NCBI GenBank assembly: GCA_026987955.1
Contig: JALSME010000026.1
Coordinates: forward strand, 1-38,405
Length of the DNA stretch: 38,405 bases
Direction of reading: 5' to 3'
From: Sulfurospirillum sp.
GTDB lineage: Bacteria; Campylobacterota; Campylobacteria; Campylobacterales; Sulfurospirillaceae
In this document: piece by piece, positions 1 through 7,075 of the stretch
How the letters are laid out: every line of letters starts with the position of its first letter
Numbering within the stretch: position 1 is the stretch's first letter
Made by a program: the position numbers and the translations under genes
The notes under the pieces: model-generated
Databases searched by the model: none
What the model was told of the DNA's origin: nothing
Seen by the model: the letters and a program-made list of their open reading frames with translations, nothing else

Positions 1-14
1 GAAAATATTGTAGA

Positions 15-34
15 TTTGTCATAAATATGACAAA
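15..34. promoter_or_regulatory. 20-bp palindrome at the -35 position of the fdhD promoter
   Basis: Two 9-bp arms, TTTGTCATA and TATGACAAA, flank a 2-bp centre. The site lies 19 bp upstream of a TATAAT at 53-58, where a -35 element or activator site would be. It resembles a dimeric regulator site in symmetry, but I cannot assign a regulator. It differs from the palindrome at 45-67. Confidence 0.5.
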
Positions 35-44
35 CTTTGATTTA

Positions 45-67
45 AAATATGCTATAATTGCATATTA
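45..67. promoter_or_regulatory. fdhD promoter -10 with overlapping palindromic operator
   Basis: The -10 hexamer TATAAT is at 53-58. It is embedded in AAATATGCT, five spacer bases, then TGCATATTA. The right half matches the right half of the wtpA-upstream palindrome (1906-1928) 9/9 and the left half matches 7/9, with identical spacing. A protein bound here would cover the -10, so repression is the simplest reading. The likely ligand is the ModE-type regulator encoded by the second gene of this operon; that assignment is inference. Confidence 0.65.
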
Positions 68-83
68 ATTTTAAGGCAGTATC

Positions 84-881
84 ATGTGGACTATATTTGA
101 AACAAAAGTAACCAAGGTAATTAACGGTAAAAAAGTCGAACAAGACGATAGTGTTATACGAGAAGTCAAACTAACAATCATAGTAAATAAAAAAAGAATT
201 GGAGCTATGATGGCTGTTAGAGTTGATCTCAAAGAGTTAAGTGTTGGCTACCTTATGAGTGAAAATATAATAAAAGATGTAAAGGATATAAGAAAAATTG
301 AGATTATAGATAGGGATAATGAAGAGAAAAATTTTGAAGCTATAGTCGAAGCAGATGTAGTAGAAAATAGTTTGGATAGACTAGATTTAGAAGGTGTTAT
401 TGTAAGTGGTTGTGGGCGAGCTAGTAGTACTCATATCTCTCCAAAAGCGATTGACTCAGGAGTGATAGACTCAAACTTTTCTATAAAAGTAGACCTACTC
501 TTTGAGGAGATGGCAAAGTTCTATACCCAATGCCCTCTTTATGAGCAAACCGGTTGTGTTCATACAGCAAAGGTATATTTTGATGAAGAGACATATTTCA
601 TAGGCGAAGACATAGCTCAACACAACACAATAGATAAGGCAGTTGGAAAAGCAAGACTTGCTGGCGTTGATGTAAGCAGATGCTTTTTAATGGTTAGTGG
701 AAGGCTTAGTTCAGAGATGGTTGCAAAAGCAGTTATGCATAAAATTCCAATTTTAGCTTCAAGAACAGCCTCAACTTGCCGAGGTTTAAACATAGCAGAT
801 AAGTTTGGACTAACTCTTATAGGTTTTGTAAGAGGTAAAAAGATGAATATCTATAGAAATCCACAAAGGATAGAAGTATGA
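84..881 (+). CDS. fdhD: Formate dehydrogenase accessory sulfurtransferase FdhD
   Basis: FdhD proteins pass sulfur from a cysteine desulfurase to the bis-MGD molybdenum/tungsten cofactor of formate dehydrogenase in the cytoplasm. The 265-aa product has family hallmarks: the VSGCG segment near residue 107, a QTGCVHTA block near 155, EDIAQHNTIDKA near 178, VSGRLSSEM near 203 and the C-terminal SRTAST motif. The ATG has AAGG seven bases upstream. Its stop overlaps the next start (ATGA). The E. coli CxxC loop is reduced here to one cysteine, about C110, followed by GRASS. Formate dehydrogenase genes are not in the window and may lie to the left. Confidence 0.95.
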   Translation: MWTIFETKVTKVINGKKVEQDDSVIREVKLTIIVNKKRIGAMMAVRVDLKELSVGYLMSENIIKDVKDIRKIEIIDRDNEEKNFEAIVEADVVENSLDRLDLEGVIVSGCGRASSTHISPKAIDSGVIDSNFSIKVDLLFEEMAKFYTQCPLYEQTGCVHTAKVYFDEETYFIGEDIAQHNTIDKAVGKARLAGVDVSRCFLMVSGRLSSEMVAKAVMHKIPILASRTASTCRGLNIADKFGLTLIGFVRGKKMNIYRNPQRIEV

Positions 882-1612
882 GTTTGAAAGAGTTTATAGA
901 AGAGTATTTAAATGAAGATGGAAAGCTTGACTGCAAAGATGCATATAAAATATCAGCCAAATCTAAAACACCTATTGGCGAAGTTGGTCAAAAAGCAAAA
1001 GAGTTAGGTGTTCGTATAGCAGCTTGTGAGCTTGGACAGTTTGGCAATCTAAAGGGAACAGGAGAGTATAGCCAAGAGGCAGAAGATAGACTAACACCAT
1101 TTTTAGATGATAAAAAAAGAGTTACATGTAAAGATGCAAGAGCTCAAGCTGGAGGTATTGGATTAAAGAAGATAAGAGGAACCCTAAAAGAGAAAAATAT
1201 AGATGTTACCTATTGTGAGCTTGGCTGTTTTACTGAAAAAAGACGAGCAAGACTCTATTTGAAAACAAAAAGCTGGATAGAAAATCAAGAGGGTGAGCTT
1301 CTTTTTGGCAAAGGTAAAACGGAAGTTTTAGAACTTATTGAACAAGAGGGAAGCATAGCAAAAGCAGCCGAAAAACTGGGTATGAACTATAAAAAAGCAT
1401 GGACACATGTAAAAATATTACAAAAAAATCTAGATGATATTTTGGTTGAATCGCAAAAAGGAGGAGGAGGGCAAGGAGGAAGCAAGCTGACACCAAGAGC
1501 AAATGAGTTTATAGATAGCTATAAGCAGCTAGAAAAAGACATAGAAGAGTATGCAAATGAGCGTTTCAAAGAGTTGTTTTTGAAACCTAGGAATAAAAGA
1601 GAGTTTAAGTAG
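878..1612 (+). CDS. ModE-type transcriptional regulator with duplicated Cys-containing N-terminal domain
   Basis: The C-terminal half (about residues 130-240) is a ModE/LysR-type winged helix: an HTH with GSIAKAAEKLGMNYKKAW, then ILVESQKGGGGQGG and LTPRANEFI, matching the ModE DNA-binding domain. The molbindin/TOBE domains of E. coli ModE are absent. The N-terminal half is instead two copies of a roughly 45-aa unit (about 11-56 and 76-118), each with CKDA and CELGxF motifs (C19/C50 and C84/C113). Inferred role: metal- or oxyanion-responsive control of fdhD and the wtp operon, whose promoters share a palindrome. The ATGA overlap with fdhD suggests translational coupling. The effector is unknown. 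Confidence 0.85.
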   Translation: MSLKEFIEEYLNEDGKLDCKDAYKISAKSKTPIGEVGQKAKELGVRIAACELGQFGNLKGTGEYSQEAEDRLTPFLDDKKRVTCKDARAQAGGIGLKKIRGTLKEKNIDVTYCELGCFTEKRRARLYLKTKSWIENQEGELLFGKGKTEVLELIEQEGSIAKAAEKLGMNYKKAWTHVKILQKNLDDILVESQKGGGGQGGSKLTPRANEFIDSYKQLEKDIEEYANERFKELFLKPRNKREFK

Positions 1613-1637
1613 TTATTTTTAAATACTACTATCAATA

Positions 1638-1909
1638 ATTAGACTTCTTGCATAACCCCTTGCAGTCTCAGCAACTCATAGATAAGTTTGAGTGAGGCAG
1701 TTTATCTCTTGCGTGCCTTGTGCACGGATGAGATGAACTAACGAAGCTCAAGTTTATCTATGAGTTGCCCGCAGGGAGGAATTAGAAGTAGCAATCTTGC
1801 ACAAAACTTTTCATCGCAATAGCTATGGCTATTACTCAAAAAAGGTTTTGAACAATCTTACTACTTCTAATTCCTCTGAGACTACAAGGGGTTATGCAAG
1901 AAGTCTAAT
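1638..1909. mobile_element. MITE-like 272-bp element with 34-bp terminal inverted repeats
   Basis: This fills most of the gap at 1613-1943. The 34-bp ends (1638-1671 and 1876-1909) are inverted repeats matching 33/34. Inside are two further arm pairs, 1671-1692 with 1747-1768 and 1777-1791 with 1861-1875, so a single strand can fold into a three-way junction. Arm 1 contains another hairpin (1699-1708 with 1730-1739). There is no coding capacity. TA flanks a possible 32-bp core on both sides, but TA is its own complement, so a target duplication is unproven. Part of the same end recurs at 10916. As RNA it could also terminate the fdhD operon. Confidence 0.75.
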
Positions 1910-1928
1910 ATGCAAAATATGCATATTA
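1906..1928. promoter_or_regulatory. Perfect 9+5+9 palindrome upstream of wtpA, predicted ModE-type operator
   Basis: TAATATGCA and TGCATATTA flank AAATA, a perfect 18-base dyad ending 15 bases before the wtpA ATG. It shares spacing and 16 of 18 arm bases with the palindrome over the fdhD -10 (45-67). Its left arm overlaps the last four bases of the MITE-like element, so the insertion edge and operator are fused. Confidence 0.65.
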
Positions 1929-1943
1929 TAAAAGGGGATATTG

Positions 1944-2891
1944 ATGAAAAAGTTGATTTTAGCATTGAGTTTGGTTGCAACATTTGGTTTTGCAAAACAG
2001 GATATTGTAATTTTTCATGCGGGTAGTTTGAGTGTTCCATTTGGTGAGATAGAGAAGGTTTTTGAAGCAAAATATCCTCAGTATGATGTTAAGAGAGAGC
2101 CAGCAGGGAGCAGAGCATGTGCAAGAAAAATAACCGATATAGGTAAACCAGCAGATGTTATGGCAAGTGCAGATTATAAAGTAATCGATAACTTAATGAT
2201 TCCAAAAGATGCAAAGTTTAACGCACAGTTTGTTACAAATGAGATGGCGATAGCATATACCCCAAAATCAAAATATGCAGATGAGATCAATTCTAAAAAC
2301 TGGACAGAGATTTTTTTAAGAGATGGTGTAAAAGTAGGACATTCAAATCCAAATATGGACCCTTGCGGTTACCGCTCAATGTTAGTTACAAAACTTGCTG
2401 AAGATTTTTACAAAGAACCAAATTTTTATGATAAACTATTTGGATATGGTGAGAGCTATACTAACGGTGAGGAAGATACAAAAAAAGTTATCGTCCGCCC
2501 AAAAGAGACTGATTTGTTGGGCTTAATTGAAGCTGGCATGTATGATTATCTTTTTATATACAAATCAGTAGCCGAGCAACATGGATTAAAGTATATTACC
2601 CTTCCACCAGAAGTTTCTCTAAAAAGTGCAGATTTAAAAGAGCAATACAAAAAAGCAGAATTTAAAATCAATGGGAAAAAACCAGGAACTTGGATAACAA
2701 AAAAAGGTGCTCCTATGGTTTATGGTATCACAGTAGTTCAAAATGATAAATCTCCAATCAATAAAGATGGTGCAGTTAAGTTTGTCAACTTTGTACTATC
2801 TAGCGAGGGTCAGGCAATCATGAAAAAGAATGGACAGGGTATTATAAATCCACCTGTTATTACTGGCAATGCAAGTATAATAGGAAAGTAA
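1944..2891 (+). CDS. wtpA: Tungstate/molybdate ABC transporter substrate-binding protein (WtpA-like)
   Basis: This is the periplasmic oxyanion-binding protein of the importer encoded with the next two genes. The first 17 residues (MKKLILALSLVATFGFA) form a signal peptide. The mature protein opens with the family motif IVIFHAGSLSVPF and continues with AGSRACARKITD and a Pro-Cys-Gly-Tyr segment typical of WtpA/ModA-type proteins. I place the start at ATG 1944, preceded by AAGGGG, rather than the in-frame TTG at 1941; this gives 315 aa. The stop overlaps the next start (TAATG). Sequence alone does not settle tungstate versus molybdate, but the WtpA-like sequence and formate dehydrogenase context favour tungstate. 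Confidence 0.88.
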   Translation: MKKLILALSLVATFGFAKQDIVIFHAGSLSVPFGEIEKVFEAKYPQYDVKREPAGSRACARKITDIGKPADVMASADYKVIDNLMIPKDAKFNAQFVTNEMAIAYTPKSKYADEINSKNWTEIFLRDGVKVGHSNPNMDPCGYRSMLVTKLAEDFYKEPNFYDKLFGYGESYTNGEEDTKKVIVRPKETDLLGLIEAGMYDYLFIYKSVAEQHGLKYITLPPEVSLKSADLKEQYKKAEFKINGKKPGTWITKKGAPMVYGITVVQNDKSPINKDGAVKFVNFVLSSEGQAIMKKNGQGIINPPVITGNASIIGK

Positions 2892-3871
2892 TGAATATAT
2901 TTGAAGTAGAAAATCTCTCATACAAGTTAGGAAATTTTAAACTAGATAATATAAATTTTAAAGTAAATCAGGGAGAATATTTTGTTCTCCTTGGTCAAAG
3001 TGGAAGTGGTAAAACACTTCTTTTAGAATCAATTGCAGGTTTCAATGCGGTGAAGGGTAAGATAAACTTTAAAAACAAAGATATATCGAAACTTACACCA
3101 GAAAATAGAGATGTGGGATTTGTATATCAAGATTTTGCACTCTTTCCCAATATGAATGTCAGAGATAATATAATGTTTTCTGCAAGATATAAAAGTGTAA
3201 AAAACCCAGAAGAAACCCTACATGATTTAGCTGATTTTTTAGGATTAGGACCACTTTTATCAAGAGAGGTAGATAACTTATCAGGCGGTGAGAGACAAAG
3301 AGTAGCTATTGCAAGGGCCCTTTTTTCAAAACCAAAAATACTTCTTTTAGACGAGCCTTTGAGTGCGATTGACCCTACTTTTAGAAACTCTATTATGAAG
3401 TTTTTAAAAGATATTCATAGAAGATATAACCTTACAACAATACATGTAACACATAACTTTCGTGAAGCTTCGTACCTTGCTGATAGAATTGCCATAGTTA
3501 TGAATGGGCAAATAAAACAGATAGGATCTGCAAGTGATGTCTTAAATAGTCCTGCAAATATAGAAGTTGCAAAGTTTTTAGGCTTTAAAAATATACTCAA
3601 TGATAAAATGCTTGATAAAAGGGGCAATAGGCTTTTTTCAGTAGATCCTAATGCGATATATATATCTAAAGATGAGTTAAATTGTGATTATGTTTTTATG
3701 GGAAAACTAGAAGAGTGTATGGGCATAGTTGATCACTATAAGATATTTGTAAGAGTTGGAGAGGAGCAACTTTTTGCTAAGTTACTCAAGCGTGATTTCT
3801 TAGGGTGTTATGCAGATAGAGGAGAGAGTATATATGTTGGATTTAATAGAAAGGATATAAGTTACTTATGA
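2891..3871 (+). CDS. wtpC: Tungstate/molybdate ABC transporter ATP-binding protein
   Basis: This cytoplasmic ATPase powers the importer. Walker A GQSGSGKTL is at about 35-43, the Q-loop lies in VYQDFALF, the signature LSGGERQR is near 136, Walker B ILLLDEPLSAID follows, and the switch histidine is in HVTHNF. The 326-aa length leaves a C-terminal extension of about 90 aa that may be a degenerate regulatory domain; I see no clear TOBE motif. It overlaps wtpA by one base and the permease gene by four bases, so the three genes are probably translated together. Confidence 0.9.
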   Translation: MNIFEVENLSYKLGNFKLDNINFKVNQGEYFVLLGQSGSGKTLLLESIAGFNAVKGKINFKNKDISKLTPENRDVGFVYQDFALFPNMNVRDNIMFSARYKSVKNPEETLHDLADFLGLGPLLSREVDNLSGGERQRVAIARALFSKPKILLLDEPLSAIDPTFRNSIMKFLKDIHRRYNLTTIHVTHNFREASYLADRIAIVMNGQIKQIGSASDVLNSPANIEVAKFLGFKNILNDKMLDKRGNRLFSVDPNAIYISKDELNCDYVFMGKLEECMGIVDHYKIFVRVGEEQLFAKLLKRDFLGCYADRGESIYVGFNRKDISYL

Positions 3872-4635
3872 GAAATTGGTTTTTATATAGTTTAATATTT
3901 TTAGCTACTATTGTCCTTCTTTTTTTAGCTGTTCCTCTGTTAAATATGATATTTGGCAATGATTTAATGATGCTGCTAGACACACTAAAGCAAAAAGATG
4001 TAGTAGGTTCTATCTACTTAACTATGAAAGTCTCTTTGTGGGCTATGATTTTTGTTCTTATTACTGGTCTACCTTTGGCATATATAATAGCAAGGTATAA
4101 TTTTTTTGGACGCTCTTTTATTGAGGCTCTTATAGATATACCTATTATGATTCCTCATACAGCAGCAGGAATTGCCCTTCTTATGATATTTGGAACAGGA
4201 GCAATATCTGATGCTTTTAAGTCGATTGGAATTACTTTTGTAGATACCCAAATGGGAATTATGATTGCTATGATGTTTCTTTCTTCTACATTTTTGATAA
4301 ACGGAGCTAAAGAGGGTTTTAAAAAAGTTGATGTAAAACTTGAAAAAGTAGCAAGAACACTTGGAGCAAATCCCATGCAAGTTTTTTTAAGAATTTCAAT
4401 TCCAAATGCTAGAAAGGACATCATAAATGGGGCATTGATGATGTGGGGAAGGGGCTTGGGAGAGTTTGGAGCGGTAATCATGATAGCTTATCATCCTATG
4501 GTAGCACCTGTTCTCATTTACGATAGATTTACAAGCTATGGCTTGAGTTACTCTGCTCCTGTTGCTGCGATTATGGTAATTATCTCAATTTTAATATTTT
4601 TAAGTGTAAGATTTGTAAATAATAGGTTAAAATAG
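3868..4635 (+). CDS. wtpB: Tungstate/molybdate ABC transporter permease
   Basis: This is the inner-membrane permease of the importer, 255 aa with about six hydrophobic segments. The first begins at residue 4; later ones include VPLLNMIFG, an IMIPHTAAGIALL segment and the C-terminal AAIMVIISILIFLSV. The EAA-type cytoplasmic loop that docks on the ATPase is visible as EKVARTLGANPM followed by the conserved glycine. The order binding protein, ATPase, permease differs from the usual wtpABC order. The gene overlaps its predecessor by ATGA and a new -10 element begins two bases after its stop. Confidence 0.9.
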   Translation: MRNWFLYSLIFLATIVLLFLAVPLLNMIFGNDLMMLLDTLKQKDVVGSIYLTMKVSLWAMIFVLITGLPLAYIIARYNFFGRSFIEALIDIPIMIPHTAAGIALLMIFGTGAISDAFKSIGITFVDTQMGIMIAMMFLSSTFLINGAKEGFKKVDVKLEKVARTLGANPMQVFLRISIPNARKDIINGALMMWGRGLGEFGAVIMIAYHPMVAPVLIYDRFTSYGLSYSAPVAAIMVIISILIFLSVRFVNNRLK

Positions 4636-4636
4636 G

Positions 4637-4642
4637 TATAAT
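4637..4642 (+). promoter_or_regulatory. -10 element upstream of the 60-aa gene and yedF
   Basis: TATAAT lies 29 bases before the ATG at 4672, immediately after the permease stop codon, and is followed by an AT-rich leader and AAGGATG. No convincing -35 is visible, which is common in Campylobacterota promoters. Confidence 0.5.
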
Positions 4643-4671
4643 TTAGAAAATAAAAATTTAAAGGATGAAAA

Positions 4672-4854
4672 ATGTTTGTAACATTAAATGATAGAGTATT
4701 TTTAAATACTAACAGAATTACAAGAGTTAAGATTGATGAGGTTCAAGATGGAATTAGAATTCGTTTCTACGAAGGTGCAGTTCAAGTAGCAAAATCAAAT
4801 AAGTTTGCAACAGTCGAAGATGCTACAAAATGGATAAAAGAGAATATGAAATAA
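4672..4854 (+). CDS. Small protein of unknown function (60 aa)
   Basis: I do not recognise this family. The 60-residue product is hydrophilic, begins MFVTLNDRVFLNTNRIT and ends in an amphipathic helix (VEDATKWIKENMK). The alternating pattern in the middle suggests a small beta-rich fold followed by one helix. It has no signal peptide or cysteines. A good Shine-Dalgarno (AAAGGATG) precedes the start, and its TAA overlaps the yedF ATG (TAATG), so it is probably coupled to the selenium gene. That coupling makes it a candidate partner in selenium or sulfur handling, but nothing in the sequence shows this directly. Confidence 0.8.
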   Translation: MFVTLNDRVFLNTNRITRVKIDEVQDGIRIRFYEGAVQVAKSNKFATVEDATKWIKENMK

Positions 4855-5435
4855 TGAAGATAGACTGTAGAGGCTTAGCGTGTCCTGAGCCAGTAATAAA
4901 CACAAAAAAATCACTAGATCTTTTAGATGATAATGCTCTTCTTGAGGTACTTGTTGATTCAAATGCTTCTAGAGAAAATGTCATAAGATTTGCCAATAAT
5001 GAAGGATTGAGTGTAAGCGATGAGATTACAGAAGATGGTTCTGTTAAAATCACTATAGTAAAGGGTTTTGCTTGTTCAGTTGTAGATCCGGATGGTGACA
5101 AGTTTCTTAATAAAGTACTTTTTATAAAAGACGATAAAGTTGGTGAAGGCGAGCTTGGTAGCAAACTAATAGTTGGCTTTTTAAAGAGTATTTTGGAACT
5201 TCCAAAGCTACCAAAAACAGTTATATGTGTAAATAAAGGGATATACCTAACCACAAAAAATACAGCTGCTGTTGAAATCTTGCAAGAGTTGGAGAAAAAA
5301 GGTGTAGAAATTTTTTCTTGTGGAGTATGCTTGGATTTTTACGAGGTAAGTGATGAACTTAAGGTTGGAGTAGTTGGGAATGCTTATGGAACTGTAGAGT
5401 CTTTATTGAACTCAGATGGAACTATATCACTATAA
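4854..5435 (+). CDS. yedF: Selenium metabolism protein YedF (TusA-DsrE fusion)
   Basis: YedF-type proteins occur with selD and are thought to handle selenium or sulfur. Residues 1-75 are a TusA domain with CRGLACPEP (active Cys about C10). Residues from about 80 form a DsrE/DsrF-like domain with a conserved SCGVCLDFY segment holding two more cysteines. The start at ATG 4854 overlaps the previous stop and puts the TusA motif at the usual distance; an upstream in-frame ATG at 4830 lies inside the preceding gene and is less likely. The product is 193 aa. A delivery role to SelD is inferred from the neighbourhood. Confidence 0.9.
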   Translation: MKIDCRGLACPEPVINTKKSLDLLDDNALLEVLVDSNASRENVIRFANNEGLSVSDEITEDGSVKITIVKGFACSVVDPDGDKFLNKVLFIKDDKVGEGELGSKLIVGFLKSILELPKLPKTVICVNKGIYLTTKNTAAVEILQELEKKGVEIFSCGVCLDFYEVSDELKVGVVGNAYGTVESLLNSDGTISL

Positions 5436-5472
5436 ATTACACAATAAAGAAAAAAGCCTCTACTCAAGGCGT

Positions 5473-5574
5473 AAGCTTTCTCAAAGAGAGTGATTTACTT
5501 AAGTAAACCGCTTTGCTTCACAGGAGTGAGAGGAATTTTTACTGGGCTTTGCTCAGTAAAAAGGAGACAATAAA
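5473..5574 (+). promoter_or_regulatory. Two-hairpin leader element before selD
   Basis: The segment just before selD contains GTGAGAGGAATTTTT, then a hairpin ACTGGGC-TTT-GCTCAGT (5541-5557), then AAGGAGACAATAAA and the ATG at 5575. The same arrangement, with the same distance from Shine-Dalgarno to ATG, precedes rpmJ (23192) and is repeated at the window's right end. Upstream lie AAGCTT, a short TCTC-AAA-GAGA stem (5479-5489) and a 14-bp palindrome (5494-5507). A control or RBS-presenting role is inference. Confidence 0.6.
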
Positions 5575-6609
5575 ATGAACAATAGTAGTAAATTGACAAA
5601 GTTTGTCAAGGCTGCTGGATGAGCCGCTAAACTAGCTCCGGGTGAGCTATCACATGCACTTGGCGAGCTTAAAAGTAGCAATGATAATCTTATTATAGGA
5701 ATGGAAGCATCAAATGAAGATGCAAGTGTATATAGGCTAGATGATGAAAGAGCATTGGTCCAAACTGTAGACTACATAACACCCGTAGTGGATGATCCAT
5801 ATATTTATGGTCAAATTGCAGCAGCAAACTCTTTGAGTGATGTTTTTGCCATGGGTGCAGATGTAGCAACAGCACTCAATCTTGTAGGATTTGATGGATG
5901 TAATCACAAAGCAGAAGTACTCAATGAGATTTTACAAGGTGGACTTTCAAAGGTACAAGAGTGTGGTGGGATTATTGTTGGTGGACACACTATAGAGACT
6001 CCAGAGATGACATATGGACTTAGTGTTGCTGGTTTTGTGCATCCTAAAAAGATATATAGGAACAATACACCACGAGTTGGTGATGTTTTGATTTTAACAA
6101 AACCTATAGGCATGGGAGTGTTAACAACTGGTATAAAAGCAGATATGCTTGATGCTAAGGCTGTAGAGAAAACAGCAGATATACTTGCTCAACTAAACTA
6201 TAAAGCATCTTTGATTATGCGTGATTTTGATGTTAGTGCTTGCACGGATGTGACTGGATTTGGTTTAGCAGGACACGCCTATGAGATGAGTGGAAAAAAC
6301 TTTACAATAGAGTTTGATTTTAACTCAATCCCAATCATAAGCGAGGCAATAGAGCTTGCCAATATGGGAATAATCCCAGCAGGGACATATGCAAACCAAG
6401 AGTATGTATCTCTACATGTAGAGGTTAAAAAAGAGTACCAAAATGAGATATTTTTCTACGATGCACAGACTTCAGGCGGACTTTTGATAGCGGTAAAAGA
6501 GAGTGATACAATAGGACTAGTAAAAAGGCTGAAAGATGCTGGTTATGAGTATAGTAGCATAGTAGCAGTATTAAAAGAATTTAGTGGAACAAGTTTAGTA
6601 TTGAGATAA
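5575..6609 (+). CDS. selD: Selenide, water dikinase SelD, a selenoprotein with in-frame UGA
   Basis: SelD makes selenophosphate from selenide and ATP for Sec-tRNA synthesis. The frame runs from ATG 5575 through a TGA at 5620-5622 (codon 16) to the stop at 6607-6609, giving 344 residues, close to E. coli SelD (347). The TGA sits exactly where SelD has its catalytic Cys or Sec, after VKAAG and before AAKLAPGEL. Downstream motifs fit the family: QTVDYITPVVDDPY, the SLSDVFAMGA segment, GGHTIETPE and TDVTGFGLAGHA. Standard gene callers would start at ATG 5701 and lose 42 residues. A hairpin begins 10 bases after the UGA. It follows yedF. Confidence 0.96.
5620..5649 (+). promoter_or_regulatory. Sec UGA codon and bacterial SECIS-like hairpin in selD
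   Basis: After the UGA (5620-5622) and a 10-base spacer comes a perfect 6-bp stem, TAGCTC (5633-5638) with GAGCTA (5644-5649), capped by the five-base loop CGGGT. Spacer length, short upper stem and a GGU-containing loop match known bacterial SECIS elements read by SelB. Confidence 0.8.
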
Positions 6610-6619
6610 TTTTAAGTGA

Positions 6620-6625
6620 TAAAAT
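6620..6625 (+). promoter_or_regulatory. Possible -10 element for the FecR-OmpA-HD-GYP operon
   Basis: TAAAAT in the context GTGATAAAATAG lies 27 bases before the ATG at 6653 and just after the selD stop, with AAGGAG closer to the start. It is the only plausible promoter in this short gap. Confidence 0.4.
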
Positions 6626-6652
6626 AGTAACATACTTTATTAAGGAGTCAAT

Positions 6653-7075
6653 ATGTTTCGTATTTTATTTGTTTTACTATTTACTTTGTCGTATCTATTT
6701 TCAGCTGATGTGGCAATAGTTAAAAATATTTCAGGGGATGTTTTTGCTAAAAAACAGGATCAAATGCAAAAACTATCTGTGGGGCAAAAGATTCAAGAAC
6801 ATGATGTCATAATTACCAAAGACAATAGCAGTATAGGTATGATATTTGAAGATGGCACTATTATTTCTCTTGGTAAAAACAGTATTTTATCAATAGATAA
6901 GTATCTTTTTAGACCATCACAAGATGAATTTTTATTTGATGTTAATATGAAAAAAGGTCTAGCTACTTATGAGTCAGGAAAGCTAGGAAAATTATCTCCT
7001 GAATCAGTAAAGTTTAGAATTCCAGAAGGTGTTATAGGTATTCGTGGAACTAAGTTTTATGTGGAGGTGAAGTAA
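6653..7075 (+). CDS. Secreted FecR-domain protein
   Basis: The 140-aa product starts with a signal peptide (about 1-19, hydrophobic, ending in SA before DVAIV). The rest is a FecR-type domain: a jelly-roll-like beta pattern with KLSVGQKIQEHDVIITKDNS, GTIISLGKNSILSI and the closing VIGIRGTKFYVEV. Such stand-alone periplasmic FecR domains are common next to CHASE2-containing signalling proteins, as here. Its TAA overlaps the start of the OmpA-like gene. Likely role: a periplasmic component of an envelope-sensing unit; the ligand is unknown. It is not a classic FecR, because no sigma factor or TonB receptor genes adjoin it. Confidence 0.85.
   Translation: MFRILFVLLFTLSYLFSADVAIVKNISGDVFAKKQDQMQKLSVGQKIQEHDVIITKDNSSIGMIFEDGTIISLGKNSILSIDKYLFRPSQDEFLFDVNMKKGLATYESGKLGKLSPESVKFRIPEGVIGIRGTKFYVEVK

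Noticed and set aside
1882-2070. Minus-strand ORF overlapping the MITE-like element and wtpA
   Set aside because: It is the complement of the repeat end and the wtpA signal region; no RBS or recognisable protein.
4069-4481. Two minus-strand ORFs inside the permease gene
   Set aside because: Antisense shadows of a well-supported membrane protein gene, with composition unlike real proteins.
5701-6609. 302-codon ORF as the complete selD
   Set aside because: It omits the catalytic N-terminus; the frame continues upstream through a UGA at the Sec position to ATG 5575 with a strong RBS.
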